This document shows, piece by piece, positions 42,647 to 51,911 of a DNA stretch of 64,000 bases. The notes beneath the pieces were generated by a model. That model was given only the letters and a program-made list of their open reading frames with translations, was not told where the DNA came from and searched no databases. The position numbers and the translations under genes are program-made. Position 1 is the first letter of the stretch. Each line of letters starts with the position of its first letter. The DNA lies in contig NZ_JABBPD010000001.1 in NCBI RefSeq assembly GCF_012927445.1, positions 186,001 through 250,000 of the forward strand. The letters run 5' to 3'. Source of the DNA: Rhodoferax sp. Lineage in GTDB: Bacteria; Pseudomonadota; Gammaproteobacteria; Burkholderiales; Burkholderiaceae_C.

Positions 42647-43585
42647 ATGCACCTCCTGATTCCGTTCGCGTTTTGTAGCGCGGAGGGCTGCGCCTCGGCC
42701 CTGCCCTCACTGAAACTGCCCCACCTTGAAAAACTGCTCACCCGCCTGACACCGGAACCGCTGGACACTGGCGACGAGTTCAGCCTGTCCCCGCCGCACG
42801 AACGTGCGTTGGCCCGCACGCTCGGCCTGCCGGTGAAAGACGGGCTGATTCCCTGGGCGGCGCTGCAGGCGCGGCCAACGCACCCGACGGATGGCGCCTG
42901 GGGTTTCATCACCCCCTGCTTCTGGCAGGTGGGCACCAACCACATCGCCATGAGCGGGCAAACGCTGCCGGATTTCCCGGCGCAGGAGTCGCAAACCCTG
43001 CTGGCGGCCATGCGCACCTACTTTGAAGAAGACGGCATCGCGCTGCATTTTGAGCAGCCCAGTCTCTGGCTGGCGCAAGGTGAGATGTTCCGGGACCTGG
43101 CCACCGCGTCGCTGGACCGCGTGGTGGGGCGCAACCTGGAGCACTGGATGCCGCGCTCGGCCAGCGCGGCCAATTTACGGCGTTTGCAAAACGAAATGCA
43201 GATGTTGCTCTACACCCACCCAGTGAACGAGGCGCGCGCCGCACGCGGCGTGTTGCCGGTCAACTCGTTCTGGCTGAGCGGCACCGGCGCCCTGCCGACA
43301 GCGCCGTTCACATCGGCGATGGCGCCCGCGCCAGTGCCGGTCAGCACCCTGCGCGACGCCGCCCTCCATGAAGACTGGGCGGCCTGGGTGCAAGCCTGGC
43401 ACGCGCTGGACGCCACCTCGTGCGCCGCCTTGCTGGCCGCGCTGGATCAAGGTGAAAGTTGTCAACTCACGCTTTGCGGTGAACGCAACGCGCAGACCTT
43501 TAAAAGCCAGCCCCAACCTTATTTGAAGCGTTTTATGAATCTATTTAGCACCCAGCCCGCGTCCAACCTGTTGGAGAAGCTATGA
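42647..43585 (+). CDS. RpfE-type regulatory/phosphoglycerate-mutase-like protein
   Basis: The 312-residue protein belongs, as far as I recall, to a family annotated as RpfE-type regulatory protein (COG4255), commonly found directly before recJ in Burkholderiales and Xanthomonas. Visible features are the opening MHLLIPFAFC, WGFITPCFWQVGTNHIAM and RLQNEMQMLLYTHPVNEAR. No known catalytic motif stands out and the biochemical role is unknown. It overlaps recJ by four bases. Confidence 0.75.
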   Translation: MHLLIPFAFCSAEGCASALPSLKLPHLEKLLTRLTPEPLDTGDEFSLSPPHERALARTLGLPVKDGLIPWAALQARPTHPTDGAWGFITPCFWQVGTNHIAMSGQTLPDFPAQESQTLLAAMRTYFEEDGIALHFEQPSLWLAQGEMFRDLATASLDRVVGRNLEHWMPRSASAANLRRLQNEMQMLLYTHPVNEARAARGVLPVNSFWLSGTGALPTAPFTSAMAPAPVPVSTLRDAALHEDWAAWVQAWHALDATSCAALLAALDQGESCQLTLCGERNAQTFKSQPQPYLKRFMNLFSTQPASNLLEKL

Positions 43586-45306
43586 AAATAGTAGCGCGCG
43601 ACATTCCGCCCCGCACCGCCTGGACGCTGGAACAGGCCGGCATCCACCCCCTGCTGGCCCAGCTGTACGCGGCCCGTGGTGTGCAGAGCACGCAAGAACT
43701 CGACGATGGCCTGGCGCGCCTGATTCCGCCGGGCGAGATGCGCGGCACGCGGGAGGCGGCCCAACTGCTGGCCGACGCGATTGCCGCCGACCAAAAACTC
43801 TGCATCGTGGCCGACTACGACTGTGACGGCGCCACCGCCTGTGCCGTGGCGATGCGCGGCCTGCGCCTGCTGGGCGCCAAGTTTGTGAGCTACATCGTGC
43901 CGGACCGGGTGGTGGACGGCTACGGCCTGACGCCGCCGATCTCGCAACGCGTCAAAGACAGCGGCGCCGACGTGCTGATCACGGTCGACAACGGCATCGC
44001 CAGCCTGGAAGGGGTCGCCACCGCCAAAGCGCTGGGCCTGCAGGTGCTGGTGACCGATCACCACTTGCCGGCTTCCGTCAACGGCCAGATTGTGTTGCCA
44101 GCGGCCGACGTCATCGTCAACCCGAACCAGCCGGGCTGCACCTTTGAGAGCAAATCCATCGCCGGCGTCGGCGTCATGTTTTATGTGCTGCTGGCGCTGC
44201 GCGCCGAGCTGCGCCAGCGCGGCTACTTTGACGCCGCCTCGCAGCCCAAACTCGACACGCTGCTGCCGCTGGTGGCGCTGGGCACCGTGGCCGACGTGGT
44301 CAAACTCGACGCCAACAACCGCCGCCTTGTGGCGCAAGGGCTCAAACGGGTGCGCGCCCTGGCCATGCCTGCGGGACTAGCTTCTCTTTTTGCAGCAGCC
44401 GGACGCAGCGCGCCGGTCGCCACCACCTTCGACTTCGGCTTTGCCCTGGGGCCGCGCATCAATGCTGCCGGCCGCCTGTCGGACATGACGCTGGGCATTG
44501 AATGCCTGCTGACCGACGACGCCGCACGCGGTGACGAACTGGCCAAAATGCTGGACGGCATCAACCGCGAGCGGCGCGAGATTGAGGGCAGCATGCGCGA
44601 GCAGGCCTTTGCCATTGCCGAATCACTGTTTGATGAAGACGAAGAACCGCCGCCGGCGATCTGCGTCTTTGACCCCGATTTTCATGAAGGCGTGGTCGGC
44701 ATCGTGGCCTCGCGCATCAAGGACAAGCTGCACCGGCCGACCTTTGTCTTTGCCGCCAGCGCCGCGCCGGGCCGCGAGCACGAACTGAAAGGCTCGGGCC
44801 GCTCCATCCCCGGTTTTCACCTGCGCGATGCGCTCGATCTGGTCGCCAAACGCTACCCCGGCGTGCTGCTGCGCTTTGGCGGCCACGCCATGGCGGCCGG
44901 CTGCACCATCGCGGAAGAAAACTTTGACGCCTTTGAACAAGGGCTGAACGAGGTGGCGCAAGAATGGCTGGACGCCGCCACGCTGACGCGACGCCTGGAC
45001 ACCGATGGCCCGTTAAAGCCGGAGTACCGTCGGGTCGAACTGGTGGACGTGCTGCACAAAGAGGTGTGGGGCCAGGGCTTTGCGCCGCCGACCTTCAGCG
45101 AAGAGGTCGAGGTGGTGTCGCAACGGCTGGTGGGTGAAAAACATCTGGCCCTCAAGCTCAAACACCAGGGCCAGCCGGTCGACGGCATCTGGTTCGGCCA
45201 CACCGAGCATCTCCCGGCCCGCGTCAAGCTGGCGTTCCGGCTCGACGCCGACGCCTGGAATGGCATCCGGCGCGTGCGCTTTCTGGTGGAAGCGGCGGAA
45301 CTTTAA
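43582..45306 (+). CDS. recJ: Single-stranded-DNA exonuclease RecJ
   Basis: RecJ is a 5'-3' single-strand exonuclease for recombination and mismatch repair. The 574-residue protein has the DHH motifs VADYDCDGATACAVAM, VTVDNGIASLEG, VTDHHLPAS and the DHHA1 motif GGHAMAAGCTI, in the normal order and spacing. The C-terminal OB domain (~470-574) is present. The ATG overlaps the upstream stop as ATGA. Confidence 0.95.
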   Translation: MKIVARDIPPRTAWTLEQAGIHPLLAQLYAARGVQSTQELDDGLARLIPPGEMRGTREAAQLLADAIAADQKLCIVADYDCDGATACAVAMRGLRLLGAKFVSYIVPDRVVDGYGLTPPISQRVKDSGADVLITVDNGIASLEGVATAKALGLQVLVTDHHLPASVNGQIVLPAADVIVNPNQPGCTFESKSIAGVGVMFYVLLALRAELRQRGYFDAASQPKLDTLLPLVALGTVADVVKLDANNRRLVAQGLKRVRALAMPAGLASLFAAAGRSAPVATTFDFGFALGPRINAAGRLSDMTLGIECLLTDDAARGDELAKMLDGINRERREIEGSMREQAFAIAESLFDEDEEPPPAICVFDPDFHEGVVGIVASRIKDKLHRPTFVFAASAAPGREHELKGSGRSIPGFHLRDALDLVAKRYPGVLLRFGGHAMAAGCTIAEENFDAFEQGLNEVAQEWLDAATLTRRLDTDGPLKPEYRRVELVDVLHKEVWGQGFAPPTFSEEVEVVSQRLVGEKHLALKLKHQGQPVDGIWFGHTEHLPARVKLAFRLDADAWNGIRRVRFLVEAAEL

Positions 45307-45314
45307 GCCATTTC

Positions 45315-45364
45315 GGGCCCTAGCCATGATGGCGTATGCGCAGCCAGCTACTTGTTTAATAGCA
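45315..45364 (+). repeat. Dispersed ~50-bp repeat, copy 10 (between recJ and the chemoreceptor gene)
   Basis: The copy carries GGGCCCTAGCC and the right core CAGCTACTTGTTTAATAGC. It lies between two convergent stops and is one of the few copies outside a gene. Confidence 0.75.
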
Positions 45365-45387
45365 AGTCGCTGGCCAATGGAGACTGG

Positions 45388-47166
45388 TTAAAAGGATTCC
45401 CAGTCGTCGTCACTCTTGGCTTTGGCCACCACCGGTGCCGCGGCAGCGGCCCGTGCTGGCGCCGCAATCGCGCGGGGAACCGGCGCTGCCAGCTTGGGTT
45501 TGACGGTCGTTCTGAGCGCCAGCTTGGGCGGTACAGGCCGGGTGGCCAGACGGGGCGCCACGCGCGCAGGCGGAGGCGGTGCAGACCTGCGGGCCAACGC
45601 CAAGGGCTGCGTGACCTCTTGACCGCCCACGTTGAACACCGACACCACTTGCGCCAGCCGCTGGGCCTGGTCATGCAAGGCCGAGGCCGCGGCGGCTGAT
45701 TCTTCCACCAGCGCCGCATTCTGCTGCGTCATTTGATCCAGGTTGGCAACCGCCTGGTTGACCTGGCCAATGCCGTCACGCTGTTCGTTGGACGAAGCCG
45801 TTATTTCGCCGATCAGGTCGGTCACGCGTTGCACGCTGCTGACAATCTCGCCCATGGTCTGGCCGGCCTGTTCCACCTGTTTGGAGCCTGACTCCACCGT
45901 CTCGACCGACAAGTTGATCAGCGTTTTGATCTCTTTGGCCGCCTCGGCCGAGCGCTGAGCCAGGCTGCGCACTTCAGACGCCACCACGGCAAAACCACGG
46001 CCCTGCTCGCCGGCACGCGCCGCCTCGACGGCGGCGTTCAGCGCCAGAATGTTGGTCTGAAAGGCGATGCCATCAATGGTGCCGATGATGTCGGAAATCT
46101 TGCGCGATGAATCGGTGATGTGGCGCATGCTGTTGACCACTTGGCCCACCACCTCGCCGCCGCGGGTGGCGACCTGCGCCGCCGTCGCCGCCAGCTGGTT
46201 GGCCTGGCGGGCCGTGTCGGCGGACTGATTGACGGTGCTGGTCAACTGCTCCATGCTGGCCGCCGTCTGCTGCAGGTTGGAGGCCGTTTGCTCGGTGCGG
46301 CTGGAGAGATCAAGGTTGCCGTTGGCGATTTCGCTGGACGCGGTGGACACCGATTCCACGCCCGAACGCACTTCCGTGACCAAGCCACGCAGCCGGGCCA
46401 CCATTTGCGACAGCGAACCGAGCAACTCGCCAAATTCATCCTTGCGGGTGTCGTGCACGTCCTGCGTCAGGTCGCCAGCGGCAATGGCGTGCGTCAGCTT
46501 GACCGCCCGTTCCAGCGGCCCGGTGATGGAACGCACCAGTGCGGCGGCCAAAATCACGCCCATGGCAAACACCAGGCCGACCAGGCCAAAGCCGATCCAG
46601 GCCGATTGCTGGCTCGCTGCCTGCAACTGCAGCAAGGCCGCGTCTCGCTGTTTTTCCTGCAGCTTGACCATTTTGTCGAGCGCCCCGATGTAACGCGCCA
46701 CGCCGGGGATCAACTCCTGGTCGACCACCGCCTGCGTCACTGCCGCGTCACCCGCCAGCTTGACTTCCTTGAGCTTGCCAATCAGCCCGCGTGCCACGGT
46801 GCGGAGGGCCGCAATCTCTTCGAGCGTTTTTTTATCTTCATCGGTGGCGGCGCTTTTGCTGACCTTGGCCTGGATCTCGCTGATCTGGGCCACCAGCGTC
46901 TGGATTTGCGTGTCGTAGGCCTTGGCCAGCACCGGGTCGGTGGTGATGGCACTGCCCATGATCAAGTTCGTCGTGTTTTCGGTGGCGCCGCGCCAGCGCA
47001 CGGTGGTGATTATTTTTTCGTCATAGGCGGCAATGGAGGACATCGCCTCTTCCGTGATGCGGCTGGTCCGGCTTTGCGTCCAGACCGCGACCACCAGCAT
47101 GGCCATCAGCAACCCCAGAATGGAAGCCCACAGCCGATGCGACACGCGCAAATCATTAAATTTCAT
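45388..47166 (-). CDS. Methyl-accepting chemotaxis protein
   Basis: The 592-residue receptor has a first membrane helix (~12-30, [18 protein letters not shown]), a periplasmic four-helix ligand domain (~31-188), a second helix (~190-212), a HAMP domain ([17 protein letters not shown]) and the signalling hairpin with the family core [19 protein letters not shown]. The tail is Pro/Ala-rich and ends DDDWESF, a likely form of the NWETF-type tether for CheR/CheB. No chemotaxis kinase genes are near, so it feeds an array encoded elsewhere. The ligand is unknown. Confidence 0.94.
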   Translation of the reverse strand: MKFNDLRVSHRLWASILGLLMAMLVVAVWTQSRTSRITEEAMSSIAAYDEKIITTVRWRGATENTTNLIMGSAITTDPVLAKAYDTQIQTLVAQISEIQAKVSKSAATDEDKKTLEEIAALRTVARGLIGKLKEVKLAGDAAVTQAVVDQELIPGVARYIGALDKMVKLQEKQRDAALLQLQAASQQSAWIGFGLVGLVFAMGVILAAALVRSITGPLERAVKLTHAIAAGDLTQDVHDTRKDEFGELLGSLSQMVARLRGLVTEVRSGVESVSTASSEIANGNLDLSSRTEQTASNLQQTAASMEQLTSTVNQSADTARQANQLAATAAQVATRGGEVVGQVVNSMRHITDSSRKISDIIGTIDGIAFQTNILALNAAVEAARAGEQGRGFAVVASEVRSLAQRSAEAAKEIKTLINLSVETVESGSKQVEQAGQTMGEIVSSVQRVTDLIGEITASSNEQRDGIGQVNQAVANLDQMTQQNAALVEESAAAASALHDQAQRLAQVVSVFNVGGQEVTQPLALARRSAPPPPARVAPRLATRPVPPKLALRTTVKPKLAAPVPRAIAAPARAAAAAPVVAKAKSDDDWESF

Positions 47167-47326
47167 TGTTGTCCTAATTGAAACACCACATTGACCCTAG
47201 ACGGGACAGATGACCGACCACCAGAAAGTGGCAGCGCGTCGAATTTTAATCGTCCATCAGATCGCGCTGAGGTGGGCGGTAACAAGGCACGCAACGGGGT
47301 CAATCCACAGCGCCTAAAATGTTTCG

Positions 47327-48226
47327 GTGACTTCCATCCTTAATGCCGACCTCCACTGCCATTCCGTCGTCTCCGACGGCACCCTCACGCCTGAAGCCCT
47401 GGCCGCACGCGCCAAAGCCAATGGGGTCGTGTTGTGGGCCCTGACCGATCATGACGAGATTGGCGGCCAGCAGCGTGCCGCCACTGCGGCCAAGGCGCTG
47501 GGGCTGCACTACCTCACCGGTGTCGAAATTTCGGTCACTTTCATTGGCCAGACGGTCCACATCGTCGGCCTCGGGTTTGATCCGGAAAATCCGGCCCTCC
47601 AACTCGGCCTCAGCCAGACCCGGGGCGGCCGTGGGCAGCGGGCGAGGGACATGTCCGCCGGTCTGGCCAAGGCCGGCATTCACGGTGCCTATGAAGGGGC
47701 GTTGAAATTTGCCGGCAACCACGACCTGATTTCACGTACCCACTTTGCCCGTTTTCTGGTGGAAAGTTGCGTCTGCAAGGATACCAATGAGGTGTTTCGC
47801 AAATACCTGACCGAGGGCAAGCCCGGCTTTGTCGAGCACCGCTGGGCCAGCCTGAAAGATGCCGTGACCTGGATCACCCAAGCCGGTGGTGTTGCCGTCA
47901 TCGCGCACCCGGCACGCTACAAATTCACCGCCAACCAGGAATTTGCGCTGTTTACCGAGTTCAAAGGTCATGGCGGCCAAGGTGTCGAAGTGGTCACCGG
48001 CAGCCACACGCCGGCGGAATACCTGACCTACGCCGACACCGCCCGCGAATTCGGCCTGGTCGCCTCCCGCGGCAGCGACTTCCACAGTCCCGATGAGAGC
48101 CACACCGAACTGGGCACCCTGCCCCATCTGCCCGGCAACGTGACGCCGGTATGGGAACTGCTGGCCCAACGCATCCAATACGCAGCCGTCACCAGCCTCG
48201 GGGCAGATGCCGCCGCGGGCCACTGA
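47327..48226 (+). CDS. PHP-domain nucleoside bisphosphate phosphatase (YciV/TrpH type)
   Basis: The 299-residue protein has the PHP motifs ADLHCHSVVSDGT, LTDHDEIGG, VAVIAHPARYK and RGSDFHSPDESH. Family members hydrolyse 3',5'-nucleoside bisphosphates or act as 5'-3' RNA/DNA exonucleases. The start is a GTG (MTSILNADLHCH), since the conserved core begins only seven residues in and no ATG precedes it in frame. The promoter shares the 160-bp gap with the divergent chemoreceptor gene. Confidence 0.88.
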   Translation: MTSILNADLHCHSVVSDGTLTPEALAARAKANGVVLWALTDHDEIGGQQRAATAAKALGLHYLTGVEISVTFIGQTVHIVGLGFDPENPALQLGLSQTRGGRGQRARDMSAGLAKAGIHGAYEGALKFAGNHDLISRTHFARFLVESCVCKDTNEVFRKYLTEGKPGFVEHRWASLKDAVTWITQAGGVAVIAHPARYKFTANQEFALFTEFKGHGGQGVEVVTGSHTPAEYLTYADTAREFGLVASRGSDFHSPDESHTELGTLPHLPGNVTPVWELLAQRIQYAAVTSLGADAAAGH

Positions 48227-48233
48227 TTTCCCC

Positions 48234-49130
48234 ATGTCGTTCTGGCGCACCCCACAAGGGGTTGGCGTTCTGCTCATTGTGCTGGCGGCCCTCTGCTTTG
48301 CCGCCCTGGACACCACGACCAAGTACGCCGCCCGGCTGGCCCCCGTGATGATGCTGCTGTGGTTTCGCTATCTGTTTCAGGCGGTGGTGACCTTTGCCTT
48401 GCGGTTTCCGGTACAAAAACTGAGCTTGCTGCGCACCTCCAACCCGCGCTTTCAAGCCTTGCGCGGCGTGTTGCTGCTGATCACCAGTGCCTGCTCATTT
48501 TTTGGCTTGCAGTACCTGCCGGTCGGCGAATTCACGGCCATGGTGATGTTGTCGCCGCTGTTGGCCACCGCGATGGCCGCCTGGCTGCTGAAGGACTATG
48601 TCTCGCCCCGACGCTGGCTGCTGATGGCCGCGGGTCTGGGCGGCGTGTTGTTGGTGGTTCGCCCAGGCGGTCAGGTCTTCACTTGGGCCTTGCTGTTTCC
48701 GGTACTGCTGGTGACCACCTATGCCTGGTTTCAGGTGCTGACCAGCCGCTTGAGCGGCCAGGAAAACCCGTACACCACGCACTTTTACACCGGGCTCGCC
48801 GGTACGCTGGTGATGAGCCCTATCGTGCTGTTCAGCTGGGACACCGCCGCCCTGCTGGCGCATTGGCCGTGGTTTGTGCTGGTCGGTTTCTGGGGAACCT
48901 TTGGCCACCTGATGCTGATTCGGGCCTATATGCGGGCTTCCGCCCCGGTGCTGACGCCCTATCTGTATTCACAAATTGCCTTTGCCACGTTGGGCGGATG
49001 GCTGGTTTTTAACCATGTGCCCGACGCCCTGGCCTGGTTTGGCATTGCCGTGATTGCCGCCAGTGGCGTGGGCAATGCCTTGCTTTCTGCCTACGAGGTG
49101 GCCAAACAGCGCCATGTCATTGTCAAATAA
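48234..49130 (+). CDS. EamA/DMT family permease
   Basis: The 298-residue protein has ten hydrophobic helices with EamA repeats (ALCFAALDTTTKYAARLAPV, RPGGQVFTWALLFPVLLVTT). The ATG at MSFWRTPQG is chosen; one nine codons upstream overlaps the PHP gene. Substrate unknown. It follows the PHP gene by seven bases. Confidence 0.88.
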   Translation: MSFWRTPQGVGVLLIVLAALCFAALDTTTKYAARLAPVMMLLWFRYLFQAVVTFALRFPVQKLSLLRTSNPRFQALRGVLLLITSACSFFGLQYLPVGEFTAMVMLSPLLATAMAAWLLKDYVSPRRWLLMAAGLGGVLLVVRPGGQVFTWALLFPVLLVTTYAWFQVLTSRLSGQENPYTTHFYTGLAGTLVMSPIVLFSWDTAALLAHWPWFVLVGFWGTFGHLMLIRAYMRASAPVLTPYLYSQIAFATLGGWLVFNHVPDALAWFGIAVIAASGVGNALLSAYEVAKQRHVIVK

Positions 49131-49188
49131 GCCTTTGTCCGCCTCGTCAAGGCACAACTGACGCAACAACTTCACCGACAATATCTTT

Positions 49189-49812
49189 ATGCCTCAATTT
49201 TTTGAAGTCCACCCCGACAACCCCCAACCCCGGCTGCTCAAACAGGCCGTCGCCCTGCTGGAAAAAGGCGAAATTCTGGCGGTCCCGACCGACTCCAGCT
49301 ATGCCCTGGTCTGCCACCTGGATGACAAATCCGCGGTCGACAAGCTGCGACGCATCCGTGGCGTGGACGACAAGCACCACCTGACCCTGCTGTGCCGCGA
49401 CCTGAGTGAGTTGGCCAACTACGCCAAAGTAGACAACCAGCAGTTTCGGTTGATCAAATCGGCCACGCCCGGGCCTTACACCTTTATCCTGGAAGCCAGC
49501 AAGGAAGTGCCGCGCCGCCTGAGCCACCCGTCGCGCAAGACCATTGGCCTGCGGGTGCCTGAACACAAAGTGTTGCAGGAACTGCTGGCCCTGCACGGTG
49601 CGCCGCTGCTGGCGACCACCTTGATCGCACCGGGTGAGACCGAGCCGTTCAACGATGCCCAGGAAATCCGTGAACGTTATAAGAAACAGATTGCCGCCGT
49701 GATCGATGCAGGTGCCTGTGCCCGGCAACCCACCACGGTCGTCGACCTGACGGGTGAAGAGCCGGTGGTGATCCGCGAAGGACGCGGTTCGCTGGCGGCC
49801 CTCGGTCTTTAA
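49189..49812 (+). CDS. Sua5/YciO/YrdC family protein, YciO type
   Basis: The 207-residue protein shows the YrdC fold: GEILAVPTDSSYALVCHLDD, the KHHLTLLCRDLSELANYA region, GPYTFILEASKEVPR and KTIGLRVPEH. Its length and DSSYAL motif fit YciO more than TsaC/Sua5, which make the threonylcarbamoyl group of t6A in tRNA. YciO proteins have weak or no TsaC activity, so the role is uncertain. It is followed by an M50 protease gene. Confidence 0.85.
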   Translation: MPQFFEVHPDNPQPRLLKQAVALLEKGEILAVPTDSSYALVCHLDDKSAVDKLRRIRGVDDKHHLTLLCRDLSELANYAKVDNQQFRLIKSATPGPYTFILEASKEVPRRLSHPSRKTIGLRVPEHKVLQELLALHGAPLLATTLIAPGETEPFNDAQEIRERYKKQIAAVIDAGACARQPTTVVDLTGEEPVVIREGRGSLAALGL

Positions 49813-49846
49813 AAAAATCACTCCCACCCTTTGAGACAATGATCTG

Positions 49847-50515
49847 ATGGATATTGCACACCTGATTCAAACCGTTGCCTTGTACGCGCTGCCGGTTCTG
49901 TTCGCCATCACGATTCATGAGGCCGCGCACGGCTACGTGGCACGGTATTTTGGCGACAACACGGCGTACATGCTGGGCCGTGTCACGCTCAACCCGCTCA
50001 AACACATTGACCCGGTGGGCACCATCTTGATGCCGCTGCTGCTGTACTTTGCCACGTCGGGTGCGTTTCTGTTTGGCTATGCCAAACCCGTGCCCGTGCG
50101 CTTTGGCAACCTGCGCAACCCCAAACGCCACATGGTGTGGGTGGCGCTGGCCGGGCCGGGCGTCAATTTCATCCAGGCATTTCTCTGGGGCGCCCTGTTT
50201 TTTATTCTGCACGGCAGCGGCGTGACCGAGCCCTTTTTTCTCAAGATGGCGCAAGGCGGCATTCTGGTCAACCTGGTGATGTTTGCCTTCAACCTGTTCC
50301 CGCTGCCACCGCTGGATGGCGGGCGCATTCTGGTCGGTCTGCTGCCTTACCGCCAGGCTGAACTGGTGTCACGCGTCGAGCCGTGGGGCTTCTTCATTGT
50401 GATGGCGCTGGTGATTTCAGGGGTGGTGAGCACGCTATGGCTGCAACCCCTGATGGCCCTCAGCTACGGCCTGCTGGATATTTTGCTGACCCCGATTGCC
50501 ATGATTTTTGGCTAG
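49847..50515 (+). CDS. Site-2-protease-like M50 family metalloprotease
   Basis: The 222-residue membrane protein has FAITIHEAAHGYVARYFGD with the zinc-binding HExxH near residues 24-28, and FNLFPLPPLDGGRILVGLL with the Asp ligand. It has about six hydrophobic segments and no PDZ domain, typical of the small YwhC-like group. These enzymes cut membrane-bound substrates; the substrate is unknown. Confidence 0.9.
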   Translation: MDIAHLIQTVALYALPVLFAITIHEAAHGYVARYFGDNTAYMLGRVTLNPLKHIDPVGTILMPLLLYFATSGAFLFGYAKPVPVRFGNLRNPKRHMVWVALAGPGVNFIQAFLWGALFFILHGSGVTEPFFLKMAQGGILVNLVMFAFNLFPLPPLDGGRILVGLLPYRQAELVSRVEPWGFFIVMALVISGVVSTLWLQPLMALSYGLLDILLTPIAMIFG

Positions 50516-50545
50516 TTTTTCACTTTTCCGCACAAGAAATCCCCC

Positions 50546-51841
50546 ATGAGCTCCAAGCGTTTTCTGACCGGCATCACCACCTCCGGCACCCCCCACCTGG
50601 GTAATTACGTCGGCTCCATCCGGCCGTCGGTGCGCGCCAGCCTGAAGGCTGACGTCGAGAGTTTTTACTTTTTGGCGGACTACCACGCCCTGATCAAGAT
50701 CGATGAACCGTCCCGCATCCAGCGCTCCACACTGGAGATTGCCGCCAGCTGGCTGGCCGCCGGTCTGGACCCTGAACGCGTCATTTTTTATCGCCAGTCG
50801 GATGTGCCCGAGATTCCGGAACTCACCTGGTTTCTCACCTGCGTCACCGGCAAGGGCATCCTGAACCGGGCCCACGCCTACAAGGCGTCGGTGGACAAAA
50901 ACACCAGCGCCGGCGATGACCCGGACTCGGATGTGAGCGCCGGCCTGTTCATGTACCCGGTATTGATGGGAGCGGACATTCTGATGTTCAACGCCCACAA
51001 AGTGCCGGTAGGCCGTGACCAGATTCAGCACATCGAGATGGCGCGCGACATGGCACACAGTTTCAACCACCGCTACGGCGAGCACTTTGTGCCGCCCGAA
51101 GCCGAGATTGAAGATGACGTCGCCACCCTGCCCGGTCTGGATGGCCGCAAGATGAGCAAGAGCTACGACAACACCATTCCGCTCTTTGCGCCGCGTGAGC
51201 AGTTGAAAAAACTCATCGCCAGCATCGTGACCGACTCCAGCGCACCGGGTGAACCCAAAACCGTGGAAGGCTCGGCCCTGTTCCAGATCTACCAGGCCTT
51301 TGCCACGCCGGAAGAAACCACGTCCTTGCGCGCGGCCTACGCCAATGGCATTGCCTGGGGTGATGCGAAACAGCTGGTCTTTGAACGGATCGACCGTGAG
51401 ATTGCTCCCATGCGCGAAGCCTATCTGGCGCTGCTGAACGATCCGGCCAAGATTGAAGCGATTCTGATCGCCGGGGCCGCCAAGGCGCGCCAGATCGCCA
51501 CGCCCTTCATGGCTCGTCTGCGCCACGCGGTCGGCCTGCGCGACCTGCGTGTGCAAACCAGCAACAAAGCGGCAAAAACAGCCAAAGTGGCAAAACCCGT
51601 GTTCAAGCAGTACCGGGAACTGGATGGCAAGTTCTATTTCAAGCTGCTGGATGCCAATAGTCGCCTGCTGTTGCAAAGTACGGGGTTCGACTCGCCTAAA
51701 GAAGCGGGCCAAACCATCGGTTTACTGCAGACACAGGGCGCCTCGGCCCTGCCCGGTCTTGCAGACAAACTACAAAACATCCCGGCTGTTGAGACAACGG
51801 AAGTTGGCGCGGCCTTGCAGTTGATGACCGATGCCGAGTAA
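50546..51841 (+). CDS. trpS: Tryptophanyl-tRNA synthetase with C-terminal extension
   Basis: TrpS charges tRNA-Trp. The catalytic core (~1-330) shows TTSGTPHLGNYVGSI (HIGH equivalent) and RKMSKSYDNTIPLF (KMSKS). At 431 residues it is about 95 longer than usual TrpS. The extra part starts after ~340 with a Lys/Ala linker (NKAAKTAKVAK) and a small domain KQYRELDGKFYFKLLDANSR that looks like a DUF1508/YegP-type module. I recall similar extensions in other Burkholderiales. The function of the extension is unknown. Confidence 0.95.
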   Translation: MSSKRFLTGITTSGTPHLGNYVGSIRPSVRASLKADVESFYFLADYHALIKIDEPSRIQRSTLEIAASWLAAGLDPERVIFYRQSDVPEIPELTWFLTCVTGKGILNRAHAYKASVDKNTSAGDDPDSDVSAGLFMYPVLMGADILMFNAHKVPVGRDQIQHIEMARDMAHSFNHRYGEHFVPPEAEIEDDVATLPGLDGRKMSKSYDNTIPLFAPREQLKKLIASIVTDSSAPGEPKTVEGSALFQIYQAFATPEETTSLRAAYANGIAWGDAKQLVFERIDREIAPMREAYLALLNDPAKIEAILIAGAAKARQIATPFMARLRHAVGLRDLRVQTSNKAAKTAKVAKPVFKQYRELDGKFYFKLLDANSRLLLQSTGFDSPKEAGQTIGLLQTQGASALPGLADKLQNIPAVETTEVGAALQLMTDAE

Positions 51842-51911
51842 CTGCGGCATCACCGCTACTGTCCGCCACAGCCTCGGGTTGCCCTGCTTTAGATGGTTTA
51901 GTTAGCTTTTG

